Below the pieces are notes generated by a model. The model worked only from the letters and a program-made list of their open reading frames with translations. It made no database searches and had not been told where the DNA came from. Position numbers and translations under genes: made by a program. 22,355 bases of DNA from SKLM01 sp964421785 (GTDB lineage Bacteria > Chloroflexota > Anaerolineae > B4-G1): the NCBI GenBank assembly GCA_964421785.1, contig CAYQZG010000060.1, forward strand, positions 1 through 22,355, in the 5' to 3' direction. Positions 1-6,375 of this stretch are shown one piece after another; the stretch's first letter is position 1; each line of letters opens with the position of its first letter.

Positions 1-1
1 G

Positions 2-361
2 GCTGTTCAGGTCGTGGCTGCCGTGGTGCTCGCCGGAGGGTACAGCGTGTCCGTGTGGGCCATGGTGGAGAATCAGTACTTCTCCGCCGTGGCGCGCATT
101 CAGGACGACAGAGGGCAGCAGGTCGTGACCACCGGACCCTATCGCGTCGTGCGCCATCCGTCGTACGCTGGCACGCTCCTTGCGTCTCTGGCGTTTCCGT
201 TTATGATGGACGCGATCTGGGCGCTGATTCCCACCATAGGGATGGTGGCGGCCCTCGTCGTCCGCACCGGCTTGGAGGATCAGATGCTTCGAACTGAGCT
301 GGAGGGGTATCAGAACTACATGGAGCAGACGCGCTGTCGGCTGATTCCCGGGGTATGGTAA
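2..361 (+). CDS. Isoprenylcysteine carboxyl methyltransferase-like membrane protein, 5' truncated
   Basis: The reading frame is open to the left edge of the window, so only the C-terminal part (about 119 residues) is present; the GTG at 14 is probably internal. The visible part holds the family hallmark GPYRVVRHPSYAG, which in ICMT/PEMT-type methyltransferases sits at the cofactor and membrane-interface site. A hydrophobic stretch follows, then a polar EDQMLRTELEGYQNYMEQTRCRL segment near the C terminus, close to the usual E-x3-L-x4-Y-x2-Y end of the family. Such bacterial proteins are integral membrane methyltransferases that use S-adenosylmethionine; their small-molecule substrates are mostly unknown. 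The substrate cannot be named here. The next gene begins 58 bases downstream on the same strand. Confidence 0.82.
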   Translation, partial: AVQVVAAVVLAGGYSVSVWAMVENQYFSAVARIQDDRGQQVVTTGPYRVVRHPSYAGTLLASLAFPFMMDAIWALIPTIGMVAALVVRTGLEDQMLRTELEGYQNYMEQTRCRLIPGVW

Positions 362-419
362 AGGGCGTGTGCCACCCCCGCATCCGGATTGAGTTGAGTA
401 TAAGAAAAGGATAGACGGC

Positions 420-884
420 ATGACGATCGGCATCATTGTCTACTCTCATACCGGCCATACACTGTCCGTCGCCAGGAAGCTGGAGAAGAGGCTGGCTGCG
501 GACGGGCACGACGTGACGCTGGAGCAACTGGAGACCGCCGGGCCGGTGGATTTGAGCGCCACCACGGCAGCGCTCAAGACCAAGCCGCCCATCGACGCCC
601 ATGATGCGCTGGTGCTCGGTTCTCCCGTGAACGGGGGGCGGATGTCGGCGGCCATGAAGAGTTACCTGGATCAGATCCCGTCGCTGGCGGGTAAGCGGGT
701 CGCCATTCTGCTCACGCATTTCTTCCCTAGCGCATGGGGCGCCAACCAGACCATCGAGCAGATAACGGAGGTCTGCGAATCGAAAGGTGCCACTGTCATT
801 GGATCGGGGGATGTACGCTGGTTCAGCCTGCGCCGGAAGCGGCGGATCGCGGAGGCCGTAGAGAGCCTGAGCGATCTGCTCTGA
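420..884 (+). CDS. Flavodoxin family protein
   Basis: This 154-residue protein has flavodoxin length and layout. Strand 1 (TIGIIVYS) runs directly into the FMN-phosphate loop S9-HTGHT14, and the second signature, ALVLGSPVNGGRMS, sits near residue 65, where the flavin ring loop is expected. It lacks Cys motifs or extra domains, so it is likely a cytoplasmic FMN-binding electron carrier or a small quinone/NAD(P)H reductase partner. The start is supported by AAAAGGA at 405-411, 8 bases before the ATG. The gene is separated from the upstream methyltransferase by 58 bases and followed by a long, mostly non-coding stretch. The fold assignment is strong. The redox partner is unknown. Confidence 0.88.
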   Translation: MTIGIIVYSHTGHTLSVARKLEKRLAADGHDVTLEQLETAGPVDLSATTAALKTKPPIDAHDALVLGSPVNGGRMSAAMKSYLDQIPSLAGKRVAILLTHFFPSAWGANQTIEQITEVCESKGATVIGSGDVRWFSLRRKRRIAEAVESLSDLL

Positions 885-939
885 GGCGACAGTAACGGAA
901 GATGGGCTGAAGCAATCACACCATCGACGACAAAGGTCT

Positions 940-955
940 AGCCGCTTCGGCGGCT
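940..955 (+). other. Hairpin with TTCG tetraloop after the flavodoxin gene
   Basis: AGCCGC (940-945) pairs perfectly with GCGGCT (950-955) around the loop TTCG, giving a C(UUCG)G hairpin, one of the most stable RNA tetraloops. It lies 55 bases after the flavodoxin stop. There is no T-run after it, so it is not a standard intrinsic terminator. It may protect the 3' end of the transcript or form part of a rho-dependent end. Confidence 0.4.
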
Positions 956-1080
956 GGCAAGCCCGAGGAGGGTATACCAACGCATGATAGCACGCATTCA
1001 AACCGAGCTTTCGAGCTCCGCAGAGAAGGTGTGACAAGCCCTTCTCCAACGGGACACCCTCCTCTACATATCTCTTCTAC

Positions 1081-1103
1081 CGCTATCGGCAGAGCCGATG
1101 GCG
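1081..1103 (+). other. Stem-loop in the 885-1424 non-coding stretch
   Basis: CGCTATCGGC (1081-1090) pairs with GCCGATGGCG (1094-1103) over ten positions with one T-G wobble and a three-base loop. No coding sequence is recognised over it. The 885-1424 stretch otherwise holds the TTCG hairpin at 940-955, the deformylase remnant at 1177-1305 and short weak inverted repeats near 1320-1385. I see no RNA gene in it. Confidence 0.35.
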
Positions 1104-1176
1104 GCGCCTGGCAAACACTCTGTGAGCGACCAAGGGCTGCGATAGGACAGGGCGCCCACCGGGCCGCCTCAGGCGC

Positions 1177-1305
1177 GGTGATCTTTCCGAGCTGCTTCAG
1201 CACGAGGTGGATCATCTGGACGGCGTTCTGGCCGTGTCGCGTGCCATTGACGGGCGATCTTTCGCCCTGCGCAGCCAAGAGCATCTGTTGTCGACGGATT
1301 GCTGA
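1177..1305 (+). pseudogene. def: Peptide deformylase C-terminal remnant
   Basis: In the frame ending at the TGA 1303-1305, the translation reads GDLSELLQHEVDHLDG followed by VLAVSRAIDGRSFALRSQ. QHEVDHLDGVL is the third motif of peptide deformylase (HExxH metal site, usually QHExDHLxG). That enzyme removes the formyl group from the N-terminal Met of new proteins. I could not find the other two motifs (GxGxAAPQ and EGCLS) in any frame upstream, and there is no start codon with a ribosome site. Upstream of 1177 the similarity seems to continue in another frame (GAHRAASG), suggesting a frameshift. About 40 C-terminal codons of a decayed or truncated gene remain. The motif match is direct, and calling the gene dead is inference. 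Confidence 0.68.
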
Positions 1306-1424
1306 TTGAGTGTGGCAAACAATCGCGAAGAGATCACCGTTTGCGATTCCGCTGCATCAGACTGCCAAGGCGACGGTGAACGCGTCGACCCGTCCACCCA
1401 CATCAACAAGGTGAGAACACCCAA

Positions 1425-2317
1425 ATGCATAAACGCGACAGGCGAATAGCGCAGGCCTATGCCGCTGCGCTTACCTACGCCGCAGTACAAACTCTGTTGC
1501 TGGTGCTTGCTGGATGTCGTCCGTCACCGGGACCATCGGTCGAGGATCTGGCCGACGCCTTCGATCAACGCGTGCCCGGCTGGTTGAGGCAGGCTGAGAT
1601 CCCCGGGGCAAACCTGGCCGTGATCCACGACGGAGAGATCGTATGGACAGGTGCCTACGGTCTCGCCGATCGCGAATCCAAGCAGCCTATGACGGACGAC
1701 ACCGTCTTTCAGGTCGCCTCCATCTCCAAGCCCGTGACGGCCTGGGCGGTGCTGCGCCTGGTGGAAGAGGGACGCGTGGAGCTGGATGCGCCCGTGAACC
1801 AGTACCTCACACGCTGGCAGCTACCGGACGCGGCGTTCGACCCTGACGGGGCGACGGTGCGCCGGCTGTTGAGTCACAGCGCTGGCCTGGCAGGCGCGGT
1901 CTACAGCGACCTGCCGCCCGGGGCGCCAGTCCCCCCGATCGAGGTCATGCTGGAGGGGAACGGGCACCCCGACGAGGCGGCCCGTCTCGTGCATCCGCCT
2001 GGCTCGCAGTTCCTCTACGCCAACCCCGGCTACGCAGCGCTGGAGTTGCTGATCGAGGAGGTGACCGGGCAGCCGTTCGCGCATTATCTGGACACTGCGG
2101 TGCTGAAGCCATTGGGCATGACCTCATCCAGCTTCGCCCCCGATGCGGACCTGCTGGCGCGCACCGCCACGGGGTATCTCCTGGACGGTCGCCCCGCACC
2201 GCAGAATCCACAGCTCACCAAGGCGCCCGGCGGGCTGTACGCGACCGTGGGCGACCTGGCGCGCTTCGTGGCCGCAGCTATGCCCTACCCACGCAGAGCG
2301 TCCGCCATAGAAAAGGT
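1425..2317 (+). CDS. Serine hydrolase (beta-lactamase/DD-peptidase fold) lipoprotein, 5' part up to an assembly gap
   Basis: This is the N-terminal part of a PF00144-type serine hydrolase. A lipoprotein signal ends in the lipobox L28-A-G-C31, so the protein should be anchored outside the cytoplasmic membrane. Catalytic S99-I-S-K102 (SxxK) lies in FQVASISKPVTAW, and the second motif is Y198-A-N200. The ATG has AAGGTGAG at 1408-1415, 9 bases upstream. The frame runs into a 100-N gap. The part after the gap is annotated separately and clearly belongs to the same gene (third motif HGG). Substrates of this fold range from peptidoglycan peptides and beta-lactams to esters and D-amino-acid peptides, so a precise activity cannot be assigned. 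The last residues before the gap (YPRRASAIEK) do not resemble the family and may belong to an inserted repeat. Confidence 0.88.
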
Positions 2318-2417
2318 NNNNNNNNNNNNNNNNNNNNNNNNNNNNNNNNNNNNNNNNNNNNNNNNNNNNNNNNNNNNNNNNNNNNNNNNNNNNNNNNNNN
2401 NNNNNNNNNNNNNNNNN
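2318..2417. other. Assembly gap of exactly 100 N
   Basis: Exactly 100 unknown bases, the usual placeholder for a gap of unknown length, interrupt the serine hydrolase gene. The frame relation between the two gene parts therefore carries no information. A palindromic repeat also found at 17075-17099 starts a few bases after the gap, which is a likely reason the assembly broke here. Confidence 0.95.
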
Positions 2418-2418
2418 A

Positions 2419-3117
2419 GCGGCCTCCCGTGGAGCGCCGTCGTCCCGACGGCAGGGAGGCGAAGCGGCACCCGCGGGGCGTGAAGTGTTGCAGCCAGAGA
2501 GCGTCTCGCTGCTTCACACACCCGTCATCAAGACAGAAGGGATGGTAGGATTCGTCTCCGACGCGTATGGCTTGGGCCATTTCCTGGAGACGCTGCCGAC
2601 GGGCGAGCGCGCCGTCTCCCACGGCGGGGAGAACACCGGGTGGATACTGCAGGTCTACAGCGTGCCTGAGGCCGGGGAGGGCCTGGTGGTGCTCACCAAC
2701 AGCGAGCGCAGCCTGCGGGTTGTCGCGCGGATCATCGGAATTTGGGCCAGATGGTGTGGCTTTCGCTCGACGCGGATGAGCCGCACGTTTGCCATCCTGG
2801 CAGCGGTTGTACAGGTGATCGCCGCGCTGCTCGCCGTTGGCACAGCCTGGCTGGCCTGGCGGCTGGGCCAGGGCCTGCTCGCCGGGGAGCGGCGTCTGGC
2901 ACCCTTGGCCCGCCAGACGTGGGGAAAGCGGCTATCGCAGGTGACCGGAGCGGGCGTGCTGGTGACGGGCTGGCTCCTGGTCGGAGATGTGGTGCTCCTG
3001 CCCTTGCTCCCCGTGCTGGCCCCATGGCTGGCGGCGGCGATGATAGGATGCGCCACGATGCTCGTACTAAACGCATTGTTGCCCTCTTTCAGGGAAGGAC
3101 AGGCCTCTACGGAATGA
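2419..3117 (+). CDS. Serine hydrolase, 3' part after the assembly gap, with C-terminal membrane segments
   Basis: The frame is open from just after the gap. Recognisable family sequence starts at GREVLQPESVSLLHTP (about 2476) and includes the third catalytic motif, SHGGENTGW, the HxG equivalent of KTG. The hydrolase domain closes with a strand reading EGLVVLTNSE. After it come at least three strongly hydrophobic stretches (around 2785-2865, 2950-3010 and 3015-3085), so the C terminus is probably embedded in the membrane, in addition to the lipid anchor at the N terminus. The GTG at 2485 is an internal codon and not a start. The stop overlaps the next gene's ATG (ATGA at 3114-3117), which implies translational coupling with the propeller lipoprotein. 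The 5' limit is set by the gap, not by biology. Confidence 0.82.
   Translation, partial: AASRGAPSSRRQGGEAAPAGREVLQPESVSLLHTPVIKTEGMVGFVSDAYGLGHFLETLPTGERAVSHGGENTGWILQVYSVPEAGEGLVVLTNSERSLRVVARIIGIWARWCGFRSTRMSRTFAILAAVVQVIAALLAVGTAWLAWRLGQGLLAGERRLAPLARQTWGKRLSQVTGAGVLVTGWLLVGDVVLLPLLPVLAPWLAAAMIGCATMLVLNALLPSFREGQASTE
2422..2460. repeat. Palindromic dispersed repeat, copy 1
   Basis: A 25-bp block (2429-2453) is identical to 17075-17099. It contains the perfect hairpin GCCGTCG-TCC-CGACGGC. In this copy a second, outer inverted repeat, GCCTCCC (2422-2428) against GGGAGGC (2454-2460), encloses it and makes a two-tier stem-loop. It lies between the 100-N gap and recognisable hydrolase coding sequence and can be read through in frame. 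It resembles REP-type palindromic elements in size and form. Confidence 0.7.
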
Positions 3118-4523
3118 ACGAATTGCACACTTGTTGTCCCCTCCTGATCGCTCTCGGCCTGCTCATCGCGGCCTGTGCTCCGGCTGCTACGCCATTGCCG
3201 GTCACCACACCCACGCCGACGGACCAACCCACCCCCACACCCTCCCCCATCTCTTCCGATACGCCGACACCGCCACCGTCTGCAACAACCGAACCAACCG
3301 CTGCGCCAACCCATACACCAAGCCGAACGCCCAGGCCATCCCCCACCGCCACGCGTACGGTGACCCCGCCACCCACCCCAACACCAAGTCCTGTTCCTCC
3401 CCCGGAAGGGTTCCGAGCGGTCGCGGCCGTCGGGAATGTGCTCCCCGGCCGGTTCCAGCGCCTACACACCTCGGCCGACGGCGCGGTGTGGTTGATCACC
3501 GATGAAGGTATCGCCAGGCTGGAGGATGGAGCCTGGCACATTCACCTCGCCGATTTCGATGGCGATCTGGTCGGGATCGATGACTCGGACCGGGCCTGGG
3601 TGGTGAACGAGGACACCACGACCATAGCCACTTGGGATGGCTCGTCCTGGGTGGTCTACGGGGCTGACGATGGTTGGCTCCCTGTCGGGCTGGAGGACGA
3701 CTGGTATCGTGGGATAGGGCGGATGCAAAGCGATGGGACGGGACGGCTGTGGCTCGCGACGTCTCAGGACGTGCGCATGCTCGACGGCGAGCGCTGGACG
3801 GTCTTCACGCCCGCTGCGATGGGACTGGGGGAAGTTGGCCAGCAGGAGTTGTGGGCCACCTTCACGGTTGAGACGGCAGAGCGCACCGGAACCGTCTGGG
3901 TTGGCGAATGCGATTGGTGCGGCCCGGGCCCGTTTGGTGGACAGGGCGTGCGCTGGTTTGATGGAGAGACGTGGCACCAGCCCCATCCGTCTCTCGCCGC
4001 CGGGTGCGCGACGACCATCAAGGAGGACAATGAGGGGCGCGTCTGGATGGGCGTGGAAGAGAACCTGTGGCGCTACGACCCCGCCTCCGGCGAATGGACC
4101 AAGCTGAAACCACCCACACCCCCGGTGGACGCCATGCGGTTCGGGTTTGCCGACGCCATCGCTCTGGATTCGTCCGGTGATCCGTGGCCGGCGATGGTGC
4201 TCTGCGGCGGCGCCAGCTGCTACGGGAGCATTGTGCTCTACCGAGTCCGTGACGGGGCCTGGATGCAAATCGGAGAACCGTTGGAGTACGGCGGCGGGCT
4301 GCCGCCGCCGTACCTGGCGTCCGACGCAGCCGGCACGCGCTGGCTCCTCTGGGCCGGATCCCTCCACCGCGTGACAGAAGAGGGTATATCGGAACCGGTG
4401 CCCGGCCTAGGTCTAGGCCATCAGCTCGTCGTCGACGCCGCCGGGCGATCCTGGCTGGTGGCGAGACATCAAGGTCAAGATATGCTCTGGATCCGCGACG
4501 CGGAGACCGGGCAAAAGCAGTGA
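3114..4523 (+). CDS. Lipoprotein with Pro/Thr-rich stalk and two-component-regulator-type beta-propeller
   Basis: This 469-residue exported protein starts at the ATG overlapping the upstream stop. The signal peptide ends in I18-A-A-C21, a lipobox variant. Residues 22-100 are almost entirely P, T and S, with many PTP and TPT units; this looks like a flexible stalk that lifts the rest off the surface. Residues 105-465 hold about seven degenerate repeats of the form D-x-x-G-x-x-W-[LV]-x-[TV] with G-x-W or G-x-x-W pairs, for example DGAVWLITDEGIARLEDGAW, GRLWLATSQDVRMLDGERW and GRVWMGVEENLWRYD. That matches the periplasmic sensor propeller of hybrid two-component systems, but here no kinase follows. 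It probably senses or binds a ligand, or scaffolds partners, at the cell surface. Coupling with the serine hydrolase suggests a joint envelope role, which is inference. Confidence 0.85.
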   Translation: MNELHTCCPLLIALGLLIAACAPAATPLPVTTPTPTDQPTPTPSPISSDTPTPPPSATTEPTAAPTHTPSRTPRPSPTATRTVTPPPTPTPSPVPPPEGFRAVAAVGNVLPGRFQRLHTSADGAVWLITDEGIARLEDGAWHIHLADFDGDLVGIDDSDRAWVVNEDTTTIATWDGSSWVVYGADDGWLPVGLEDDWYRGIGRMQSDGTGRLWLATSQDVRMLDGERWTVFTPAAMGLGEVGQQELWATFTVETAERTGTVWVGECDWCGPGPFGGQGVRWFDGETWHQPHPSLAAGCATTIKEDNEGRVWMGVEENLWRYDPASGEWTKLKPPTPPVDAMRFGFADAIALDSSGDPWPAMVLCGGASCYGSIVLYRVRDGAWMQIGEPLEYGGGLPPPYLASDAAGTRWLLWAGSLHRVTEEGISEPVPGLGLGHQLVVDAAGRSWLVARHQGQDMLWIRDAETGQKQ

Positions 4524-4627
4524 TTCGGACTCAACTTGTCAAGGAGATCACGCAAGTACTTGCCGACAGCTATCAAGAGGAAGTACAGCGATCGTTTTCG
4601 GTATCTGAAGACGGGAGTAGGAAGTAA
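4520..4627 (+). CDS. Possible small ORF or gene remnant, 35 codons
   Basis: A GTG at 4520-4522 overlaps the propeller gene's TGA as GTGA and opens a 35-residue frame whose middle, QLVKEITQVLADSYQEEVQ, looks like an amphipathic helix. No ribosome site precedes it other than through coupling. I recognise no family. It may be a micro-protein, a decayed N terminus, or chance. It is reported only because the overlap geometry matches that of real gene pairs in this window. Confidence 0.18.
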   Translation: MIRTQLVKEITQVLADSYQEEVQRSFSVSEDGSRK

Positions 4628-4640
4628 GGAGTAGGGGAGG
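4612..4640. repeat. Short degenerate 7-bp tandem repeat
   Basis: Four imperfect units close to GGAGTAG / GAAGTAA / GGAGTAG / GGGAGG lie immediately before the GNAT start. The purine-rich units each contain a Shine-Dalgarno-like core, so the tract doubles as the ribosome binding region for the gene at 4645. Confidence 0.4.
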
Positions 4641-4644
4641 GCGT

Positions 4645-5217
4645 ATGAGAATCGTTGGCACGCAGGTTGTGCTGCAGGATGAGAGACGGGAGGGCGACGC
4701 CGAGGACCTCTTCCGTTGGCTGGACCTGGAGGAGTGGCAGTACTACGACCAGCCCGACCAGCCGTTCGAGGGCATCAGCCGCGAGGTGTTCGAGAGGCGC
4801 CACCGAGAGCATCGTCAACGGAGCGAGGAACAATCGCCGGATAGCTACGGCTGGCACGTCGATACCGTCGAGGGACGGCACATCGGCTGGGTCAACTACT
4901 ACCAACTGGATCGGGAGGCCCAGAGGGCCTACGTCGGTATCTGCCTACCGGAGGAGGAGACATGGAGCAGGGGCTACGGCACCGAGGCCACGACGCTTCT
5001 GGTTGACCACCTCTTCCGCGAGATGGGGCTCGAGGAGGTCCGCACGGCCACCTGGACCGGCAACCGCCGCATGGTGCGCTGCGCTGAGAAGAGCGGTTTC
5101 GTGGAGATCGCACGGATGCCGCACCGAGCTGAGCACTCCATTCGCGGCGAGCCCTTGGAGCGGATGGAGTTCTCTATCTCACGCACGGCGTGGTCGGCCT
5201 CAGGACGGGGCGGGTAG
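4645..5217 (+). CDS. GNAT N-acetyltransferase, RimJ/RimL type
   Basis: This 190-residue acetyltransferase transfers acetyl from acetyl-CoA to an amine. It shows the GNAT order: an N-terminal strand (IVGTQVVLQDER), a central strand GRHIGWVNYYQLD, the acetyl-CoA loop S108-RGYGTEA in motif A, and motif B TGNRRMVRCAEKSGFVEIAR, which is typical of the RimJ/RimL branch that acetylates protein N termini or small amines. A purine-rich GGGGAGG lies 4 bases before the ATG. The last 15 residues are Gly/Ser/Arg-rich and probably disordered. The substrate is not identifiable. It is the first of several acetyltransferases in this collinear block. Confidence 0.88.
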   Translation: MRIVGTQVVLQDERREGDAEDLFRWLDLEEWQYYDQPDQPFEGISREVFERRHREHRQRSEEQSPDSYGWHVDTVEGRHIGWVNYYQLDREAQRAYVGICLPEEETWSRGYGTEATTLLVDHLFREMGLEEVRTATWTGNRRMVRCAEKSGFVEIARMPHRAEHSIRGEPLERMEFSISRTAWSASGRGG

Positions 5218-5227
5218 AAGCCTGCTG

Positions 5228-5247
5228 CGCCGGGTTTTTCACCGGCG
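5228..5247 (+). terminator. Stem-loop after the RimJ/RimL-like gene
   Basis: CGCCGG (5228-5233) pairs with CCGGCG (5242-5247) around an eight-base loop containing a T-run, starting 11 bases after the GNAT stop. The T-run is in the loop rather than after the stem, so intrinsic termination is doubtful. Confidence 0.28.
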
Positions 5248-5302
5248 AGAGGTGAGGAAGTGTCATGGCCCGGGAGCCTCAGTAGGGCCACAGCCGCTCC
5301 CA

Positions 5303-5320
5303 GGGGATTGCCAAATCCCC
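5303..5320 (+). other. Stem-loop before the AAC(2')-like gene
   Basis: GGGGATT (5303-5309) and AATCCCC (5314-5320) form a perfect 7-bp stem with loop GCCA, 35 bases before the next ATG. No T-run follows. It may be a transcript end or a 5' leader structure; the gene that follows has no clear ribosome binding site. Confidence 0.35.
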
Positions 5321-5354
5321 GATCCAGGGCGAGCGAATATGGTGTATCGAGCCT

Positions 5355-5876
5355 ATGGACCCACTACAAATCGAGATTGTTTCGTCCGCTGAGCTGAAAC
5401 CATCCCTGCAGGACGAGATAACGCACTGGCTGATAGCTGTCTTCCTCGACGAAGATGACGACACCGCGTGGGCCAGCGTGGACTGGCACATCCTGGGCTG
5501 GATTGACGACGAGCTGGTGGGCCACGTCGACGTGCTGCGCAGGCTCGTGCTCGTCAGAGAGGTCAAGGTCACTGTAGCTGGGATCGGGGGCGTCGTCACG
5601 AAAGCGACCTGGCGGGGCAAGGGCCTGGGAAGCCGCTTGATGCGGGAAGCGCAGCGCTTCATGCGAGAAGGGATGGCGGTCGATTTCGGGCTCCTCATGT
5701 GTGACCAGGCTATGATCTCGTTCTACGAGAGCCTGGGGTGGCACGTCGTCGATGGCCCGCTGCTGTACCATCAACCCTCTGGGCAGGAGCTATTCGAGGA
5801 TGCCGTTATGGTGTATCCTATCACGGAAGCCGAGTTCCCCGAGGGGGAGATCGACGTGCAAGGATATCCCTGGTGA
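5355..5876 (+). CDS. GNAT acetyltransferase resembling aminoglycoside 2'-N-acetyltransferase
   Basis: This 173-residue GNAT protein has the acetyl-CoA loop TWRGKGLGSRLM (motif A), followed by FYESLGWHVVDGP. The overall plan matches what I remember of mycobacterial AAC(2')-I (181 residues): a VxxxxWRG motif, LM-x6-FMR, a Tyr in FYESLGW, GP-x4-P-x-G, then a PI strand, and a last residue that is Trp (here IDVQGYPW). Those enzymes acetylate the 2'-amine of aminoglycosides. In my alignment the proposed base Glu82 of the mycobacterial enzyme falls on Gly (AGIGGVV), while the proposed acid Tyr126 is kept. The drug-modifying role is therefore uncertain, and another amine substrate is equally likely. 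No clear Shine-Dalgarno precedes the ATG. The stop lies one base before the Nudix ATG. Confidence 0.78.
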   Translation: MDPLQIEIVSSAELKPSLQDEITHWLIAVFLDEDDDTAWASVDWHILGWIDDELVGHVDVLRRLVLVREVKVTVAGIGGVVTKATWRGKGLGSRLMREAQRFMREGMAVDFGLLMCDQAMISFYESLGWHVVDGPLLYHQPSGQELFEDAVMVYPITEAEFPEGEIDVQGYPW

Positions 5877-5877
5877 G

Positions 5878-6375
5878 ATGGTTGAGATCCACGTAGGCGA
5901 ACGGGTTGCGAAGGGCGGCACGCTGGCCGTAGGCTGCTCGGCGTCTGTGTTCGACGCCGATGAGCGAAGGATGCTGCTCGTCCGTCGAGTCGATGACGAC
6001 CGCTGGGCTGTTCCCGGCGGCTACATGGAACCAGGGGAGAGCCTTACGGAGGCCTGCAAGCGTGAAGTGCTGGAAGAGGCCGGCCTGTCTGTGGAGATTC
6101 AGAGGCTCATCGGGATCTATACGTCACCCAACCTGCTGGCGGAGTACCCGGACGGGAGCAAATGGCAGTTGGTCGTCTGCCACTTCGAAGCGAAAGCGAT
6201 CGGTGGTGAATTCACACCGAACAGCGAGGCCTCGGACGCCAGGCACTTCTCTCAATCGGAGGCTGAGGCCCTAGAGATGAGTCAGCTGGACCGTCGACGT
6301 GTGATCGACGGGTTCCGGCGTAGAGAACACACAATCATCTGCGACGATTTCGCCCTTGGCGCCTCGGAGGGATAG
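5878..6375 (+). CDS. Nudix hydrolase
   Basis: This 165-residue protein carries a complete Nudix box: G48-x5-E54-x7-R62-E-V-L-E-E-A-G-L70. The box binds the metal ions used to hydrolyse a nucleoside diphosphate linked to another group X. The preceding strands (LAVGCSASVFDADERRMLLVRR) and DRWAVPGGYMEPGES are standard. The text after the box (LIGIYTSPN, WQLVVCHFEAKAIGGEF) fits the broad ADP-ribose or housecleaning subfamilies, but the substrate cannot be told. The start at 5878, one base after the upstream stop, was chosen because the longer frame from 5752 only reads the neighbouring gene in another frame. Its stop abuts the GTG of the alpha/beta hydrolase with no spacing, indicating an operon. 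Confidence 0.93.
   Translation: MVEIHVGERVAKGGTLAVGCSASVFDADERRMLLVRRVDDDRWAVPGGYMEPGESLTEACKREVLEEAGLSVEIQRLIGIYTSPNLLAEYPDGSKWQLVVCHFEAKAIGGEFTPNSEASDARHFSQSEAEALEMSQLDRRRVIDGFRRREHTIICDDFALGASEG

Noticed and set aside
2742..3113. Upstream extension of the propeller gene frame to 2742.
   Set aside because: It reads the serine hydrolase C terminus in another frame. The lipoprotein signal starts exactly at the ATG 3114.
2485..3117. Independent short gene starting at GTG 2485.
   Set aside because: It lacks the SxxK and YxN motifs and begins mid-domain. It is the 3' part of the gap-interrupted serine hydrolase.
3190..3410. Repeated CCCACACC/CCGACACC-like DNA resembling a repeat array or CRISPR.
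   Set aside because: It is the coding sequence of the Pro/Thr-rich stalk of the lipoprotein. There are no constant-length spacers or identical repeats.
5752..5877. Longer Nudix frame starting at 5752.
   Set aside because: It overlaps the end of the AAC(2')-like gene out of frame. The Nudix fold begins normally from 5878.
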